64,000 bases of DNA from Colocasia esculenta (GCA_014218235.1 CM024760.1:73705244-73769243), one strand, 5' to 3'. Positions 34,907 to 47,813 are shown, numbered from the stretch's first letter. Program-made: numbers and translations. The notes: generated from the letters alone by a model not told the origin.

Positions 34907-35718
34907 TGTGGAGGTGATTTCCTACTTGGCTGGAGCCAAGCGGGCCTACACTTGGAAGAAGGGAAGAAGGACGCCGGTAGCGGACGAATGCCTGCAAAAC
35001 CAGAGAGAAATCAGGGGGGGGGGGTTGATGAACCGGGGAGAACCCTCCGATGCCTAAGTTAGATATGGATTCAATGGCTTGGAAGAAGAAGGTTCACTAT
35101 TGCGCAAGAGATGTGTGCCTTGGATTGCGTACCTCTGCATGGAGGCTTACCGGTGCCTTTTATAGGCAGAAGTGCTGAGGGAGAGGGACGGAACATCCCT
35201 GATCACTGCCGTAAAGGGCGCGCCCGTTAGCATCCTCAGCGGGGGAGTTACGCGTTGAGGCGCTCTGCAGTTAATGGGCCACTTGATCGTGGGCGCGCGT
35301 GGTGTAGTCGTTATAACTGCCGTGAGGGGATGAAAGGCCGCTTGGATTCTCCTGGGTTGAAGGTACCGAGCAGGTAGACTGCTGCTCGGTAGTCGAGCCC
35401 GTGCTCTGCGCCTGGTGCTCGGAGGCATGACTTGCTGCCAGATGCATGATGCAAGGAAGTGATGTCCGTTCCGAAGAGGTTTTCGGCACAAGCCGAGTAG
35501 ACCCTGCTCGGAAGGAAGGGCCTTTGGCCAAAAGGACTATGATGGTACCCGGAGGCGGCTCTTGGGTCCCGCTGGTACTCGAATGCAGGGACGGACTCGG
35601 GACCTTGAAGCTGTTCTTGAAAGACGTGGCGCCTTGCGGGAGGGCCACGTCTGCCTGCTGAATTGGGCTGGGCCATGATGGGCCCAGAGCACGATGGTGG
35701 CTAGAAATAGCCACCACA
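34907..35718 (-). repeat. 5' LTR of the Tat element
   Basis: The LTR is 812 bp, with TG at 34907 and CA at 35718 on the plus strand. It matches 1-733 over the shared part. The minus strand carries the TATA box at 35164-35155 and the motif AACTTAGGCATCGGAGGG downstream of it. Confidence 0.85.
35155..35164 (-). promoter_or_regulatory. LTR TATA box (5' LTR copy)
   Basis: The minus strand reads TATAAAAGGC, within CCTATAAAAGGCA on the opposite strand. It is conserved between the two LTR copies, and would start the genomic RNA about 30 bp further in. Confidence 0.6.
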
Positions 35719-38700
35719 ATCGGAATTGGGCCAATGGATCACCTTTGGCCCAAGAATAAAATGAAGCAATAAAAATACATGGAAATTCGTAAGCCTAATT
35801 TAGTTGAAATTAGAAAGAAGCAATTAGGGTAAAATTTGAGGCAATTACTCACACATAGCAACCAAATTTCGTGCCTAACCATATTAGAGAGTTTCCTAAA
35901 GCCTCTCACACCCTACTGGGGTGAGAAATCATCAAAACAAGGAAGGTGAAAGACCAAAACCGCAACCTTTCTTTCCTACACCCAATGGGACTTCTAAAAA
36001 CCCTAGATGCTTAAATACTTGTCATGAAACCCTAGGGGACGAGTTTACCTAGTGTTGGGGTCGTGGTTATCTGTTCTTGAGCACAATAAGTGGAGGGAAA
36101 TGCCCCAAGACAGAGCTCTTCTTCCCTGCTGTGTCTGCAACGACCTGCACAGAGTGCTCTTCTTGGAGTCGACCTAAGTAAGCCAAACCTTAACCAAACC
36201 ATGCCAGACTTATACCCCTAGAAAGAGGGTCGAGTCTAGCTCCTAATGGCACTGGTTTTCCTATTTTTCATTCAGTAGACCAGGTGTATTAAGCGTTCTC
36301 CTCCAAGCGGTCTGAATGAGGGCGTTTCTAGAGAATGAGACTTCTTCGACCCAAAAGGTAGGTGATTTCGGGCCAAATATAAATAAATCCTATATCAATG
36401 TGTAGAGCATCGAGTGTACTTTCATGTTCAAGTGATTTCGTCGATTTTCATTGAGTACATCTTGAGTGTTAAGCGTTTTCCCTAAGTCGCGCATGTCTAG
36501 GGCTTTTTGTGCTCTTCATGCGTTTCACACAAACTGAGGTCGATTGGGTAATACTCAAAACATGAATCTTCTTCTACTAGATGTCCTCGTCGTTTTTCAT
36601 GTTAAGAATTTTGTCTAAATATAGTTAGATTTCAAGTTATAGGTCAATCATGAAGGGTGTAACATTGTTTCTGCATTTTCGGGCATAATCAAGAACTGCG
36701 ACGTATCCAGATGTCGCGATTCTTCATGCATGAACGCGATGTACTAGTACGTCACGATTCAGTAAATGGCATCCGTGTATTACGTCACAATTTCTTGTAT
36801 GACCGATCAACACTGACACCTCAAACTGTGTGTCACGTGGGTTTCTAGACCCGTCATGAACGCGACGGCATGTGCCGTTGCAATTTGGAAGGTTTCCCGC
36901 CCACGATTTGGAAGGTTTCCTGCCCATCCGATTCCATACTGTTTCCATATATGCAGTTTGAACACCATGCATGAATGCGACGTAGGAAAGCGTCGCGATT
37001 CAGCCTCGTCGCGACATATCATTCAGTCACGTTCTGAACCCGATGGATGAGACCGTCGCGATTCAGGTTAGGTAATCGATCCGGTGATCGATTCCTATAA
37101 GAAAGGCGACCACCTACCCTGTCGTGATTTAAACACGATAGGAAGGTCCGTCGCGATTTGTGTGCCTTTATACTGATCCTTATTTATCTGTGTACGGTTC
37201 TTTGAAAGGCGACATATGAACCCGTCGCGATTCAAAGACCGACCCGAGACTATTCTTTCTGGCTAGTCAGTCAACATGTTTAGTCTCTTAGTCTGTAAGC
37301 ATGATATTAGTGTGCATTGGCCTAAAAGCGATCAACCCATTTGAAAACTATAATGACATGAATATGATTCTAATGTGTATTATGTAGTGAATGATCTTAT
37401 GTCATTTGATTATCATCTTGTGATCTAGCTTGATACGAAATTGTCATAATAAGAATGTGATATGAATTTGTGGAGAATACATGTTAGAGGACTTGCTTAG
37501 TTTAAAGCTTTCCTATTATGTTATATTGCTTGTTGCATGTGGACCTTCCTTATTTACATGCTTTCTGAGGTTTCCATATTTTGTTCATCCATTGCACACA
37601 TGATTAGGAATGTTCCGTGACATGACACTACACATTTGCACGATTAGGCACACCCCTCTTGGGGAATTGGAAGCTCTCTGCCGGTCATTCCGTATTGGCA
37701 GACTATCGACCTCTTCCCTAAGACCTCTGTAAGTCTCCGTACTCTATGGATTCTCTCATAGAGACCGAGTTGGTTGTACCATGAAGTACCGTGGAGATAG
37801 AGAGCACTTGTACTGTGTACGATATGTCATTAGTCATCCTCTTGTCAAGACATTAAAGAAATATGAAACATAATATACGCCGTTATGCTGCCCAATTGAT
37901 CTCTCGAGCTATTGTCATACCTTGACTTATGAATGATCATGTCCTTATTACCTTGAGCTTGTTGTTGGAAATCTATGGCCATAATGTGTATATTTGATCG
38001 GCACAACGTGGGACTTCGGTCCATTTGACTAATGCATGTGCAATAGGGGCCTTGTTTGGTCCTGGGGAGGAGTGCCCCAACGTACTTATTAACCGCTAGA
38101 GTATGGACTTGTGGTGCGTGGCATGGCATTGGAATATGTGCAAGATTTGTGTGAATCTGCCTTCATTTGATATGATATGATAAGTTTGATATGATGTTTG
38201 ATCACGTGAATATGTGATATTTGTGTGAATATGGCCAATTCTAGTTTATGTGATACAAACTCATTCTTGAAATCCTTGTGATACGATTCTATTCTTGAAT
38301 TACCTATCCAATACATATGAAAGTTAGTATTTGTTTCGTTATGATATTCGTTCTATTCAGCCATTTGACTTGTTAGAAATGCATGCACATATAGTCATCA
38401 TGTACTTGTTAAGATCCTGCTGATTTAAAATACTAATCACGTATATTAGTACCCGCACATTGAGATGTAAATTCTACTGGGCTAGTTTGCTCACCCTCAT
38501 CTTCCTAAACATTTCAGGTTGTGAAGATGAGGTGCACGTTTTAATGGGGGACTTGTGCGCCGAACGTGGAGTACGCTTTAGAGAGTCTTTCTTTATTCTA
38601 GATTAGAGAGAGATTAGTAATCATTGTAATTTTGTCTTTCTTGAGAGTTAGATGAGACTAGTAGTGGTGAGTTGTTCTTATTTTGACCTTTAGATATTGT

Positions 38701-38842
38701 AACATTCACTTACAATGAATAAAAGAGTTTCATTATTTAATTATGGGCCCTATTGATATGAGTCATTTGTCATGGCTTCTGAATGCTTACTTGTTCGTCG
38801 CGTTCCCGATTTAATTCCGATGCTAAAAATCAGGGCGTGACA
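35719..38842 (+). repeat. Older Tekay/Del-like LTR fragment (E), interrupted by the Tat element
   Basis: The right end reads CCGATGCTAAAAATCAGGGCGTGACA, close in form to the A/B LTR ends, and is not followed by a primer site. The layout matches long chromovirus LTRs: a leader region, repeated gcgacg/cgtcgcga motifs (36700-37240), a 'tttgctcaccc...tttcag' segment near 38485-38520 and a late AATAAA-rich stretch (38718). Its left end should lie beyond the Tat element, outside the window. No gag-pol sequence is present. The weak ORFs inside show no family similarity I recognise. Confidence 0.55.
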
Positions 38843-41800
38843 ACACATGCACTCTCTTCAATGTTTGCATTTTGATTGGACAAATTATGGTAGACAATTC
38901 TTCGTATTTATGAACTTATTGTGTGATTGTTTTTCTTCTGTTTGTATAGCAATTGGGGTTATTTCCCTTTGGCATCATAATTTTGATAGAATATATCTCA
39001 GATTTTTTTTTGGTATTAACAAAACGCAAGGGACTCACCCAGGACATTTTTGGCAAACTTTGATAGTTTCAAAAAATAGCTGAAATCTTGTGTTAACACA
39101 TCGTCAAAGTATGTTTTTTCTGATAATAGCTGAAATCTTAAGTAGAAATCTTGGGTTAACAATATAAACTATCGTATATACCCAACAGACATGCAAAAAT
39201 CGCCCTCAAACATGTGTGTAGAAATTTGATCGCATAACTTTTCTTCCCAATCTGATAATAGATGCAAAAACACAACAATAACATCAATCTCCAATTTTTC
39301 AGTACCAATCTCCTTAATAGACCTCCACGTTAACTATACAAAGTACAAAAAAATGTACTCTATGAAAGACCAAGCAAAATCATGTTACAAACTGCATACA
39401 CACTTAACAAAAAATGCAAGTTGGAGTAAAAATTAAAGATAAAGGGTCGGAAATCTAAAACCAGGACTTAGAATTAAAAGGAATGGCAAATCAGGTAATA
39501 TTCATTTATTAAGGAGGGTATTTCTGATATACACATAGACAACTGTTACCAAGCTTCATAGTTTCCATCTATTTTGGATTAAAAATTAAAATTGGCCAAA
39601 AAAAGACCGGACATTGATATTTCTAAGGACAAATTAATTAGGAGTTCTTAAAAGATATGTAACTTATTTTCTAGTTTTTGACATAGCTGTAACTTATTAC
39701 AGTTGTGTTATCTCCTGTTGCAGTATACGTTAAAACAAGTTACAGTAAAGATCTTTTTATTACAGTCAAGGACTTCTAATTAATTTTTTCTATTTCTAAG
39801 TGTCTAGACTAAAAATTAACTCACCTCCTCTAAAATGGACCGAGAATCAAATTCCCGAATGTTTTATCGAGGAAACAGAGTTATCATTTTCCTTATCCAA
39901 TTTTACTGGAACACCAAGACGTACCCTTAATGGAATACTCTACTATCATTGATAATCTGAAGTCTTCTTGTGCTTAACTGCAGATTCTGCACAAATAAAC
40001 CAAAAACTGGTCTGGTAACCCGAATAGTGAAACGCCTAAGATAATGTCCTATATTTATGGATTTAGCTATTCGATTCTATTCTATTTAAGGTTATCGAAG
40101 GGAGAAAGTAAAAAGGAAAAAAAAATCCGAATCTTCCTATATATCCGAGACCAACACATCTTTGTACCAAAGACTGCTTTATTATAGGGTTTTCTTTCCT
40201 ATTTCACAAGCATGGTAAAGAAAAGATCAGAAACAAAGAGGAAAGAAAAAGGAATTTGCAAGAGAAGATTAAAACAAATGGACTCAAATAAAATTAAATT
40301 AAACTAAAAAATTGAAGTCAGCTGGCACACCTCACGTCTTAAACATAGGCCCTGTCAGAACCGGGTTATAATATCAGGGGTACGGGGCTTAAGTTGGCTC
40401 TGGGCCTTCCCAAGACTGCAAAGGTTGCGCGTTGCTAGGCCCATGAAGCCAGCCCAAAAACGCGGCCTAGGCCCATAAAACCAGCGTTTTGGACCCAGCA
40501 CACAAGGGCAGAGAAACAAATGGCAACATCACATCTCCTGGGCTGCAATAACGAACGAGAAAGGAAGGCACAGGGCCCTTACGGACCTTGTATTATTGGG
40601 CCGTCCATCAAATGCAAGTTTGGCCCAGCTTGAAATTGACATCTGGTGCCCAGGTCTTTGTGTTTGATTGGAACCTATCAATATCGCAATCCACCCTCCT
40701 ATTATTAATCTGTCCACTCGGACCGGTGTGATAGATTTTTTAAACCAAAAATGTGGAGCAACAAGGAGAGGATGGGCAAAAACCATAGTTTGCAGCAAAC
40801 ATTGCTCCTTGTATCTTTTTATTTCACGTGAAAAAGGATGGGAGTCCGCCGAAATTGGGTCAATCTTGAAAACCCATCCAGTTATCCCAGCAAGTGCTAG
40901 CCAGAGAAAAATATTTGTGAATAAGAATATATATATATATATATATATTTGTATCCACAGGTAGAGAGAAATGGAGAGGAAGTGGGACACATATATATTG
41001 TTTCGGCAGAAGCTTTTTTTTGCTACGTTCCTTTCCCGTGTACGTGCCACCAAACAGCATTGAGAAAAAAGAGTAACTTACAAGAGGCCACAACAGTACT
41101 ATTCCTCTTCTTTAGGTTTGAAAGGTGGTCACGGAGAATAAAGAATGGGGTTCTAAAGGTCTTTAAATTATTCCCTCCGCCCCGGCTATTTTTTCTTAGC
41201 GTAAACAATTATAGGTTATACGATTAAAATTACAAAAAGCTTTAAACATCTCGATCCCAATTCCTAAAGAGAAAAGTTTATTGCACTTGCATATTGTATA
41301 TGACTAAGTAACAAATTTATGTGACATCTAATAATTAGATTGTCACTTTCTCACTCTTTATATGAGAAGTGCCACATAAATTATTATCTAATCATATTAC
41401 ACTTAAAATGTAATATGTAAATACAATAAATTTTTCTCATTACTAAATGAGGCGAACAACATCGCAGCCAACCACCAAACGCAGCTAAAAAATAAAAAAA
41501 TTCAAACCCCTGTTACGCCTCCGCGAGCATGACGTACCTCTTGGCCGCAGATGCACGCCTCTGTAGAGATACATACCTGCTTTTAATCCGTCCGTCCACT
41601 GGGCCTTCTCTCCTACTCCTCCCTCTCATTACACACAAATTTACACAAAGCACGTCATGGCCCGCACGTGTACGGTGACGCCGACTTCAAAACAGATGGG
41701 GGAGAAGGGGAGGGTAGCTCTCCTCCCCCCACCAAGAACACTTGCCGCCAACCCAATGCCACTGCTCGGCTGCCCTCTCAGTAACTGATACAGCCAGTAC
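38843..41800. other. AT-rich intergenic DNA
   Basis: No gene is recognised. The stretch holds a (TA)n run at 40927-40948 and an unassigned GC-richer patch at 40320-40500. The ORFs near 40529-41227 straddle the TA repeat and show no domain. Confidence 0.4.
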
Positions 41801-41812
41801 CCATTACATACA

Positions 41813-42470
41813 TATCTATATATATGGTTCGTGTAATCGACAGGGACGCAGTTGTCCTCTGCTCACTCCCTCTGATTTCTTTACGGTTGGGAATGTTTCG
41901 TTCGCAAGTCCGATTGTTGTTTAGAATGGGAGGACTTGGTGCCAAGTAACCTGTTATTTTAGAGTGCAGACTCCATCTTCGCGTGCATTCGCGGAGGGAT
42001 TATTGAAACCGATGGGGAATTTAATACTTTCTTTTCTCCCATCAGGGTACTAGTCCCTGCGTCGGGAGGTGCAACTGCAAAGAAAGATTAAAGAGAAAGA
42101 TGGGTTGCCAGCTTCATACACTCTTTGTGACTAGTTTTACTATTTTTTTTTTTTAACTCAGCTCGCTTAAGGATATTTCAACTCCTCCGGAGATGATAAG
42201 GTTAAAGCAGACTGGAGGCAGGATTTTTATGCAGGTGTGTGGTGTAATGAATCTTGTATAGATTAATTACAACTTGAAGGCAAGAATGTTGGGCTTCCCT
42301 TTCGATCGGTGCATGGGGATGAATGCACTTGCTGTTACTTTAAACTGTTGGGCTTTCCCCAATCTGATCATTCCTGTCATTTGGGAAGATCCGTCCTAAG
42401 ATGGCTTCTTTACCTGAAACTTTCGGAGTTCTAATTGCCAATATTTTGTTCAAGTTGTAGGATTAATAAA
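41813..42470 (+). other. Possible non-coding transcription unit
   Basis: A TATA-like tatctatatatatgg at about 41813-41827 is followed by a pyrimidine-rich leader. A T-rich stretch ending in a canonical acceptor (cttttctcccatcag, about 42031-42045) follows, and an AATAAA lies at 42465-42470. No long ORF is present. It could be a lncRNA, the untranslated end of a lost gene, or chance. Confidence 0.25.
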
Positions 42471-42662
42471 CTGGGTTTCTTTCGGCATCTTAGTCCACCA
42501 ATGTTTTCGATTCAGTACTCACTAGGACTTAGACTGGCAAGCACAGTGCACTTCTATGTTGTCATTCTGCGTCACTTTTCTTCACGATGATCGAGAGAAG
42601 AGCAGTTCCTATTCGGGTCAGTAGCTGAGAATAGTGTTTTTTTTCTCTCTGAGTGTTTCAAG

Positions 42663-43192
42663 TAGGGTTTCAACCGGTCGTATTCAGTATCGAAAATAAA
42701 TATTTTCTCTTTTACATCTTATAAAAAATATCAAAAACAAAATTGAAATAAAAAATAAGTGTTTTTATTTCTACATCTATTTTCATTCTATAACAAAAAA
42801 TTAGAAATAGAATAATTCAAAAATATTTATGTGATATCAATATATGATTTAATAAATCTAACACACATCTCCATTCATCGGTTATATTCTCTCCATCTTC
42901 TATTACAATGTGTTTAATAAAATAAAATATGAGTCATGATAATATTATTATGTCTATGCTTGACGTCAAATAACTAAGTGTAGATGTAATTATTTCTCCA
43001 ATTGAATGAATATGATTTAAAATCAGATTTATAGATTCGAAAAAACTTGTTTTCATTTTTATATCTTATAAGATTCGAAAACTCGATTCAGAATCTTATA
43101 AGATATCGGACCTAGTTTATCAAAGTTTCAAATCTTATAAAAATTAAAAAACGAATCGAAATATCAATTTCAGATATCTATTGGCAACCCTA
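42663..43192. mobile_element. hAT-like MITE (530 bp)
   Basis: The termini are TAGGGTTTCAACC on the left and the reverse complement of TAGGGTTGCCAA on the right. Flanking 8-mers are GTTTCAAG (42655-42662) and GGTACAAG (43193-43200), matching at 6 of 8 positions, as expected for an aged 8-bp hAT target duplication. The interior is AT-rich with repeated 'tcttataa/gattcgaaa' words and no ORF. Confidence 0.5.
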
Positions 43193-43574
43193 GGTACAAG
43201 AGACTTGTCTGTTGATCTCTCACTAAAAAGGAAAGATTTTTTCATAAAATAAATGATCAACAAGATTCGAAACAAACAGAATGGTGTAATTTGAGACATG
43301 AACAGAAGAAAGGTATGGATAACATGGAAATTAAGTTTGTGGGAAAAAAAAAAAAACACGAGGAACCTTCTCTCCCCTGAAAACAAAAGGGTCCTCCAAA
43401 ACATCTCTCTACAATTCCTTTCTGTTATGTCTAACAAGTAACAATGGGTATGTATCCGTGTGCTATTTACACCAAACAAAAACCCCTGGTGTCACCCAGA
43501 ACCAGAACCCTCCTTCTGCACAGCAAAAATGTTTGATTTTGGCTAGAGCCCGAAGGTACCCTCAGTGTTGGAGT
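43193..43574 (-). other. Probable 3' UTR and downstream region of the BRL gene
   Basis: It lies between the BRL stop at 43575 and the MITE. It is AT-rich with an A12 tract (43348-43359). No other gene is seen. The poly(A) site cannot be placed. Confidence 0.4.
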
Positions 43575-46500
43575 TCATGGGAATTTCTCCCTGGATTCGT
43601 TGATGACGGCGGTACCAAGAGAGAGCCCATCAAGTATGTCGCTGTCGCTGTCCATCTGCAGCTCCTTGAACATGGCCATCACCTGGATCATGGTGGGCCG
43701 CCGGAGGGGCCTGTCTTCCAGGCACTCGCATGCAATCTTCAGGTACCGATACATCTCGGCCTCGCCGGACTTGCTCCCGGTGATCTCCGGCTCGAAGATC
43801 TCGCTGCTCCGGTTCTCCTTGACCATCTGCTTCGCCCACCCCACCAAGTTGTTGTCGCCAAACTCCGTCTGGTCTGTGGGCCGCTTGCCGGAGAGCAATT
43901 CCAGTAGCAGCACCCCGTAGCTGTAGACGTCGCCTTTGGTGGTGCACCGGAAGCTCTGGTAGTACTCAGGCGGGACGTACCCGGGTGTGCCCGCCAGAGT
44001 GCTGACGCTGAGGTGGGTGTCGAGCGCGTTCATGAGCCTGGCCATACCGAAGTCCGACACCCGCGGCTCCAGGTTCTCGTCGAGCAGGACGTTGCTGGAC
44101 TTCATGTCGCGGTGGATGATGTGGGGGATGCAGCTGTGGTGCAGGAAGGCGAGCCCCCGGGCGGACCCAATGGCGATCTTCTCCTGGCTGGCCAGTCGAG
44201 CTTGGGGCCGCCCTTGGACCTGTCGTGGAGTACCATGTCCAGGCTGCCGTGCTTCATGTACTCGTACACCAGGAGGCGCTCCTCGCCGACCTTGCAATAG
44301 CCCAAGAGGGGGACCAGGTTGCGGTGCTTGATCTTGCCGATTGTCTCCATCTCGGCGGTGAACTCCCGGTCGCCCTGCCCGGTGACGTGCACCAGCTTCT
44401 TGATGGCGACGATGCAGCCATCCTTGAGCCTGGCCTTGTAGACCTCCCCGAACCCACCTGAGCCGATGAGGCTGTCGGCACTGAAGCCGTTGGTGGCCTC
44501 GAGGAGGTGGGCGAAAGTGAGCTTCCGCAGGGGCTTCTCGAAGGTGGCCACGTTGATGCTGAGGGGCTCCAGCGCGCCGGAGAACTTCCAGCTGGCCGTC
44601 CCCGATGTCGGGAGGCTCTCGACGTAGCCCGCCCTGATCTCCTCCGCCTTCTCCTTCTTCCGGAGCCTGTACAGGGTCACCCCAAGCGCCAGGATGATGA
44701 GGACGGAGATGGCTATCCCGATCAGCATGCTCCCGCCTAGGAAGCGCCTTGAGTCCTGGGCTTTGGAGCTGGGGAAACCGCTCCCAACCCCAGACCGGCA
44801 GGGGGGTAGGGGGACCCCGCAGAGGCCGGAGTTGTTCTCGTAGCGCGAGGCCGGGAAGGTCGTGAGCTGTCCTGTGGAAGGGATGGTGCCGCTGAGGTTG
44901 TTATTGGAGACATCGAGGTCGACGAGGAAGGAGAGCGTCCCCAGCGAACCCGGGATGTCTCCTGTGAGCCGATTGTGGGAGAGGTCGAGGACCCCGACGG
45001 CCTTGAGGCCGCCGAAGGTCACTGGGATGGGCCCCGTCAGTTGGTTGTGGCCCAAGTTGAACACCTGCAAGTAGTTCATCGCGCCCATGTTGTTCGGAAT
45101 CCTTCCCGACAGGGAGTTGTATGAGAGGTCAAGGTAGATCATGCTACCGTTGCTCGCGAAGGTATAGACGGCGGTGCCCGTGTAGATTCTGGTGGTGGGG
45201 CAGGCATGCACCAGGGGGAATGTGGCAAGCCTCTCCGGCCGGATGCCCGCGAACTCAAATATGACGCCGGCGCCGGCGCAGGAGGAGCCCCCCTCATTCC
45301 TCAGGAACGCGAATTGCTTTCCCGAGACGGCGCCGGGGCCGATGAGCCCCGTCTGGGACGCGAGCGTGGAGGGAATGGGCCCGGAGAGGCTGTTCAGGGT
45401 GAGGTCAAGCCAGATGAGGTTGCGGCAGGTGCCCAGCGATGGGGGGATCGCCCCCAAGAGGGTGTTGTTGCCGAGCTGCAGGATCGCCAGCTTCTGGAGG
45501 TTGCCTATGGTATCGGGGATGCTTCCGGAGAGCTTATTGCCGGAAAGCGAGACCCATATCAGATTGGTGCACCTGGTGAGAGACGGCGGGATGCTCCCGG
45601 TGATGACGTTGTGGTTTAGGATCAACGTCTGCAAGCTGACTCCGTTGGAACAGAGCTCGTCGGCGATCTTTCCGGAGAGGCTGTTGGCCCACATCACCAG
45701 GTCTTCTAGCTTGGCAGCGATAGAATCTCAGGCGGGATGGGGCCGCTGAGATTGTTGAAGCTGAGGTCGAGGGCCCTGAGGTTTGTGCACTTGCCCAATT
45801 CCGGAGGCAGAGCTCCAGACAGGAAGTTGCTGGGCAGCAGCAGCTTCTGGAGCGAGGGAAGCCACGAGCAGAGCCCCCGGGGGATGCTGCCGGAGAACTC
45901 GTTGGACCCGAGGTCGATCACTTCCAACGAGGTGCAGTTCCTCAACGACTGAATCGGCAGCGGCCCGGTGATGTTGTTGAAGGGGAGGTATAAAAATCGG
46001 AGCTTGGGCAGAGCCCTCACCACGGTACTGATGAAGTCCCCCGAGAGCTGGTTGTGGCCGAGGTCCATACTCTGGAGCGCGGCGCAGGACGTGAAGGCCG
46101 GCGGCATGCCCCCGGTGAGCATGTTGCCGGACAGGTCAAGCTCGACCAGCGTCCCGCACAATTTGGCAAGCTCCAGCGTTATCTCGCCGGAGAAGTTGTT
46201 GTTCGAAAGGGAGAGGTGCTTCAGATTGGGCAAGTTCCCCAAGAAGGCGGGGATCCCGCCCTCGAACTTGTTGTGGGAGAGGTCGATTGACTCGAGCTGC
46301 CGGCAGCTCTCCAGGGTCGGCGGCAGGCCGCTGCCGGCGAGCGAGTTGTATGACAGGTCTAAGCTCGTGAGGTTGTCGCAAGGCCCGAATCGGAAGGAGG
46401 AGAAGTCGCCGGAGAAGTTGTTGTGGGATAAGGACAGCTGCTTCAGCGAGGCCGGGACGCCACCATAAAACCACGGGGTATCTCCCCGGAGAAGAGATTG

Positions 46501-47180
46501 TAGGAGAGGTCGAGCACGGCGAGGTCCCCGCAGGACGTGGAGATCCCCTGTAAGCTCCCGGCCAGCTTGTTGTCGGACATGTTGAGGTAGCTTAACCCCG
46601 GCTGCAGCCCCCCGCCAGCGAGTGGTTGAGCAAGCCCTCGTCGGATATCCTGTTTAGGGACAGGTCGAGCGTGCGGAGCGACGGCGGGAAGGGGTGGATT
46701 CCGCCGGGTATGGAATTGCGCGAGAGGTTGAGGGAGACCAGGTTGTTGCAGGATGCCAGGAACCGCGCCGCGACCGCCTCGGAGAAATTGTTGCCGGAGA
46801 GGTCGACGATCACGAAGGCACAGGAGGCCGCCACCGCGTGGGAGAGGTTGCCGTAGAAGGAGTTCCCATGGAGATTAACGTCGCGGAGGCCCTGGAGGGC
46901 CATGAGGTCGTCCATCCCCAGCCGCCCCACCAAGCCCAGTTTTCTCAAATCCAGGCCCCTGACGCGCCCATCGGTGCCGGAGCAGTTGACCCCGTGCCAG
47001 GAACACGGTTGCCGCCGCCGCCCCAGCTCTGCAGGAGTTGCGGGGGTCGACCTCCACCGAGGATCGCTTGAACGAGAGTAGCGCCGCCGCCTCGTCGGAC
47101 GCCGCCATCAGAGGGGAAGCAACCAACGCCAGGAACCCCATGGCAAGAAGGAGCACCCTGACCGAGGGGCAGCTCCCCAT
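43575..47180 (-). CDS. BRL: BRI1-like LRR receptor kinase (BRL type), frame disrupted
   Basis: The product would be a plasma-membrane receptor of the BRL1/BRL3 group, which binds brassinosteroids in plants studied so far. The 3.6-kb span equals about 1,200 codons, the usual family length, with no coding intron. Start MGSCPSV at 47180 opens a signal peptide; an LRR cap with a CSWHGVNC cysteine pair and many LRRs follow. The steroid-binding island lies near residues 615-680 (RPERLATFPLVHACPTTRIY, YTFASNGSMIY). Further LRRs end in SRYENNSGLCGVPLPPC, and a transmembrane helix is near 815-840. The kinase starts near 885 with VAIKKL, HRDMKSSN, DFGMAR and PPEYYQS, an RD kinase with all key residues. 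The frame shifts near 47045, 47010, 46615, 46490, 45712 and 44190. Conserved residues continue across each, so base-calling indels are as likely as true decay. Codon use is GC-rich. Confidence 0.85.
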
Positions 47181-47426
47181 TTGAGCAGCGCACAGCACCG
47201 CCGCACCAAGTCTCGATCTTTCGGATACAGAGGACGAACCCAGATGACGCCAGGAACTATTATCAGCAAATTCTAACCTGGGTTTTTCGCCTTCTCATCG
47301 TCTCTGCGTCACAGAAGCGGAAGAGGGGACAAAGAAGCTTACGAGAACAGGGAGCTTTACATCTCTAGCCTTGGAATCAGCAGCTGCGGCTGCGGAGGCA
47401 GCGCACCCACTCAAGAGCACCAGAAC

Positions 47427-47656
47427 CTGCAAAGAAGAACCCAACAGCACCAGACACCCCCATCAGATTCTTCTTCTCCTTACTTGGGTACGCCCCTGTC
47501 TTCTCCTCCTCCCCACTAACCCACCCACATACGTGCGCTTGGATTTAACAGGGGGAAAGTACAAACCGTGACGAACGCAGCAGCAACCAGGAAACGCCGA
47601 AGCGAGAGAGAGAAAAAAAAGGCGGGAGGGACGGGGGGTTGGCAGTGCGGGCTCAC
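47427..47656 (-). promoter_or_regulatory. Candidate 5' UTR intron of the BRL gene
   Basis: On the minus strand a donor CAAAG|GTGAGC at 47656 and an acceptor TTCTTTGCAG ending at 47427 bound about 230 bp upstream of the start codon. This is inference from splice consensus only. Confidence 0.3.
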
Positions 47657-47813
47657 CTTTGCGCCGCCGCCACCATTCTCCTCATCACCTGCTCTGCTCG
47701 AGAGGGCGTCGCTTCAGCTGGAGAGGGGGCTGAAATGGGAGGTCCCAAACCTGTTATTCGTGTGAGAAATGGACTTAAAGAGAAGCCATTAGAAGGGAGG
47801 ACGGAGCTGCCGA

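Larger units (their letters stand above)
1..35718 (-). mobile_element. Ty3/gypsy Tat-lineage LTR retrotransposon, host of the nested insertions
   Basis: This large element reads on the minus strand. Its 5' LTR, primer site, gag, protease and first part of RT lie at 34907-31940. Its archaeal-type RNase H, integrase, an antisense ORF and the 3' LTR lie at 5834-1. The two halves are separated by about 26 kb of younger insertions. The lineage call rests on the extra RNase H before integrase, the TGGCGCC-type primer site, the gag C-terminus (YCRFHQDH...CRQLKDEI) and the antisense ORF between pol and the 3' LTR; all four are known Tat traits. The 3' LTR is cut by the window start, so the left target duplication is not visible. 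The RT segment carrying the YxDD site and the first RNase H are missing between the halves. The element is not autonomous. Confidence 0.85.

Noticed and set aside
43600..46470. Several plus-strand frames over the receptor-kinase locus
   Set aside because: They are GC-rich shadows of the BRL coding strand.
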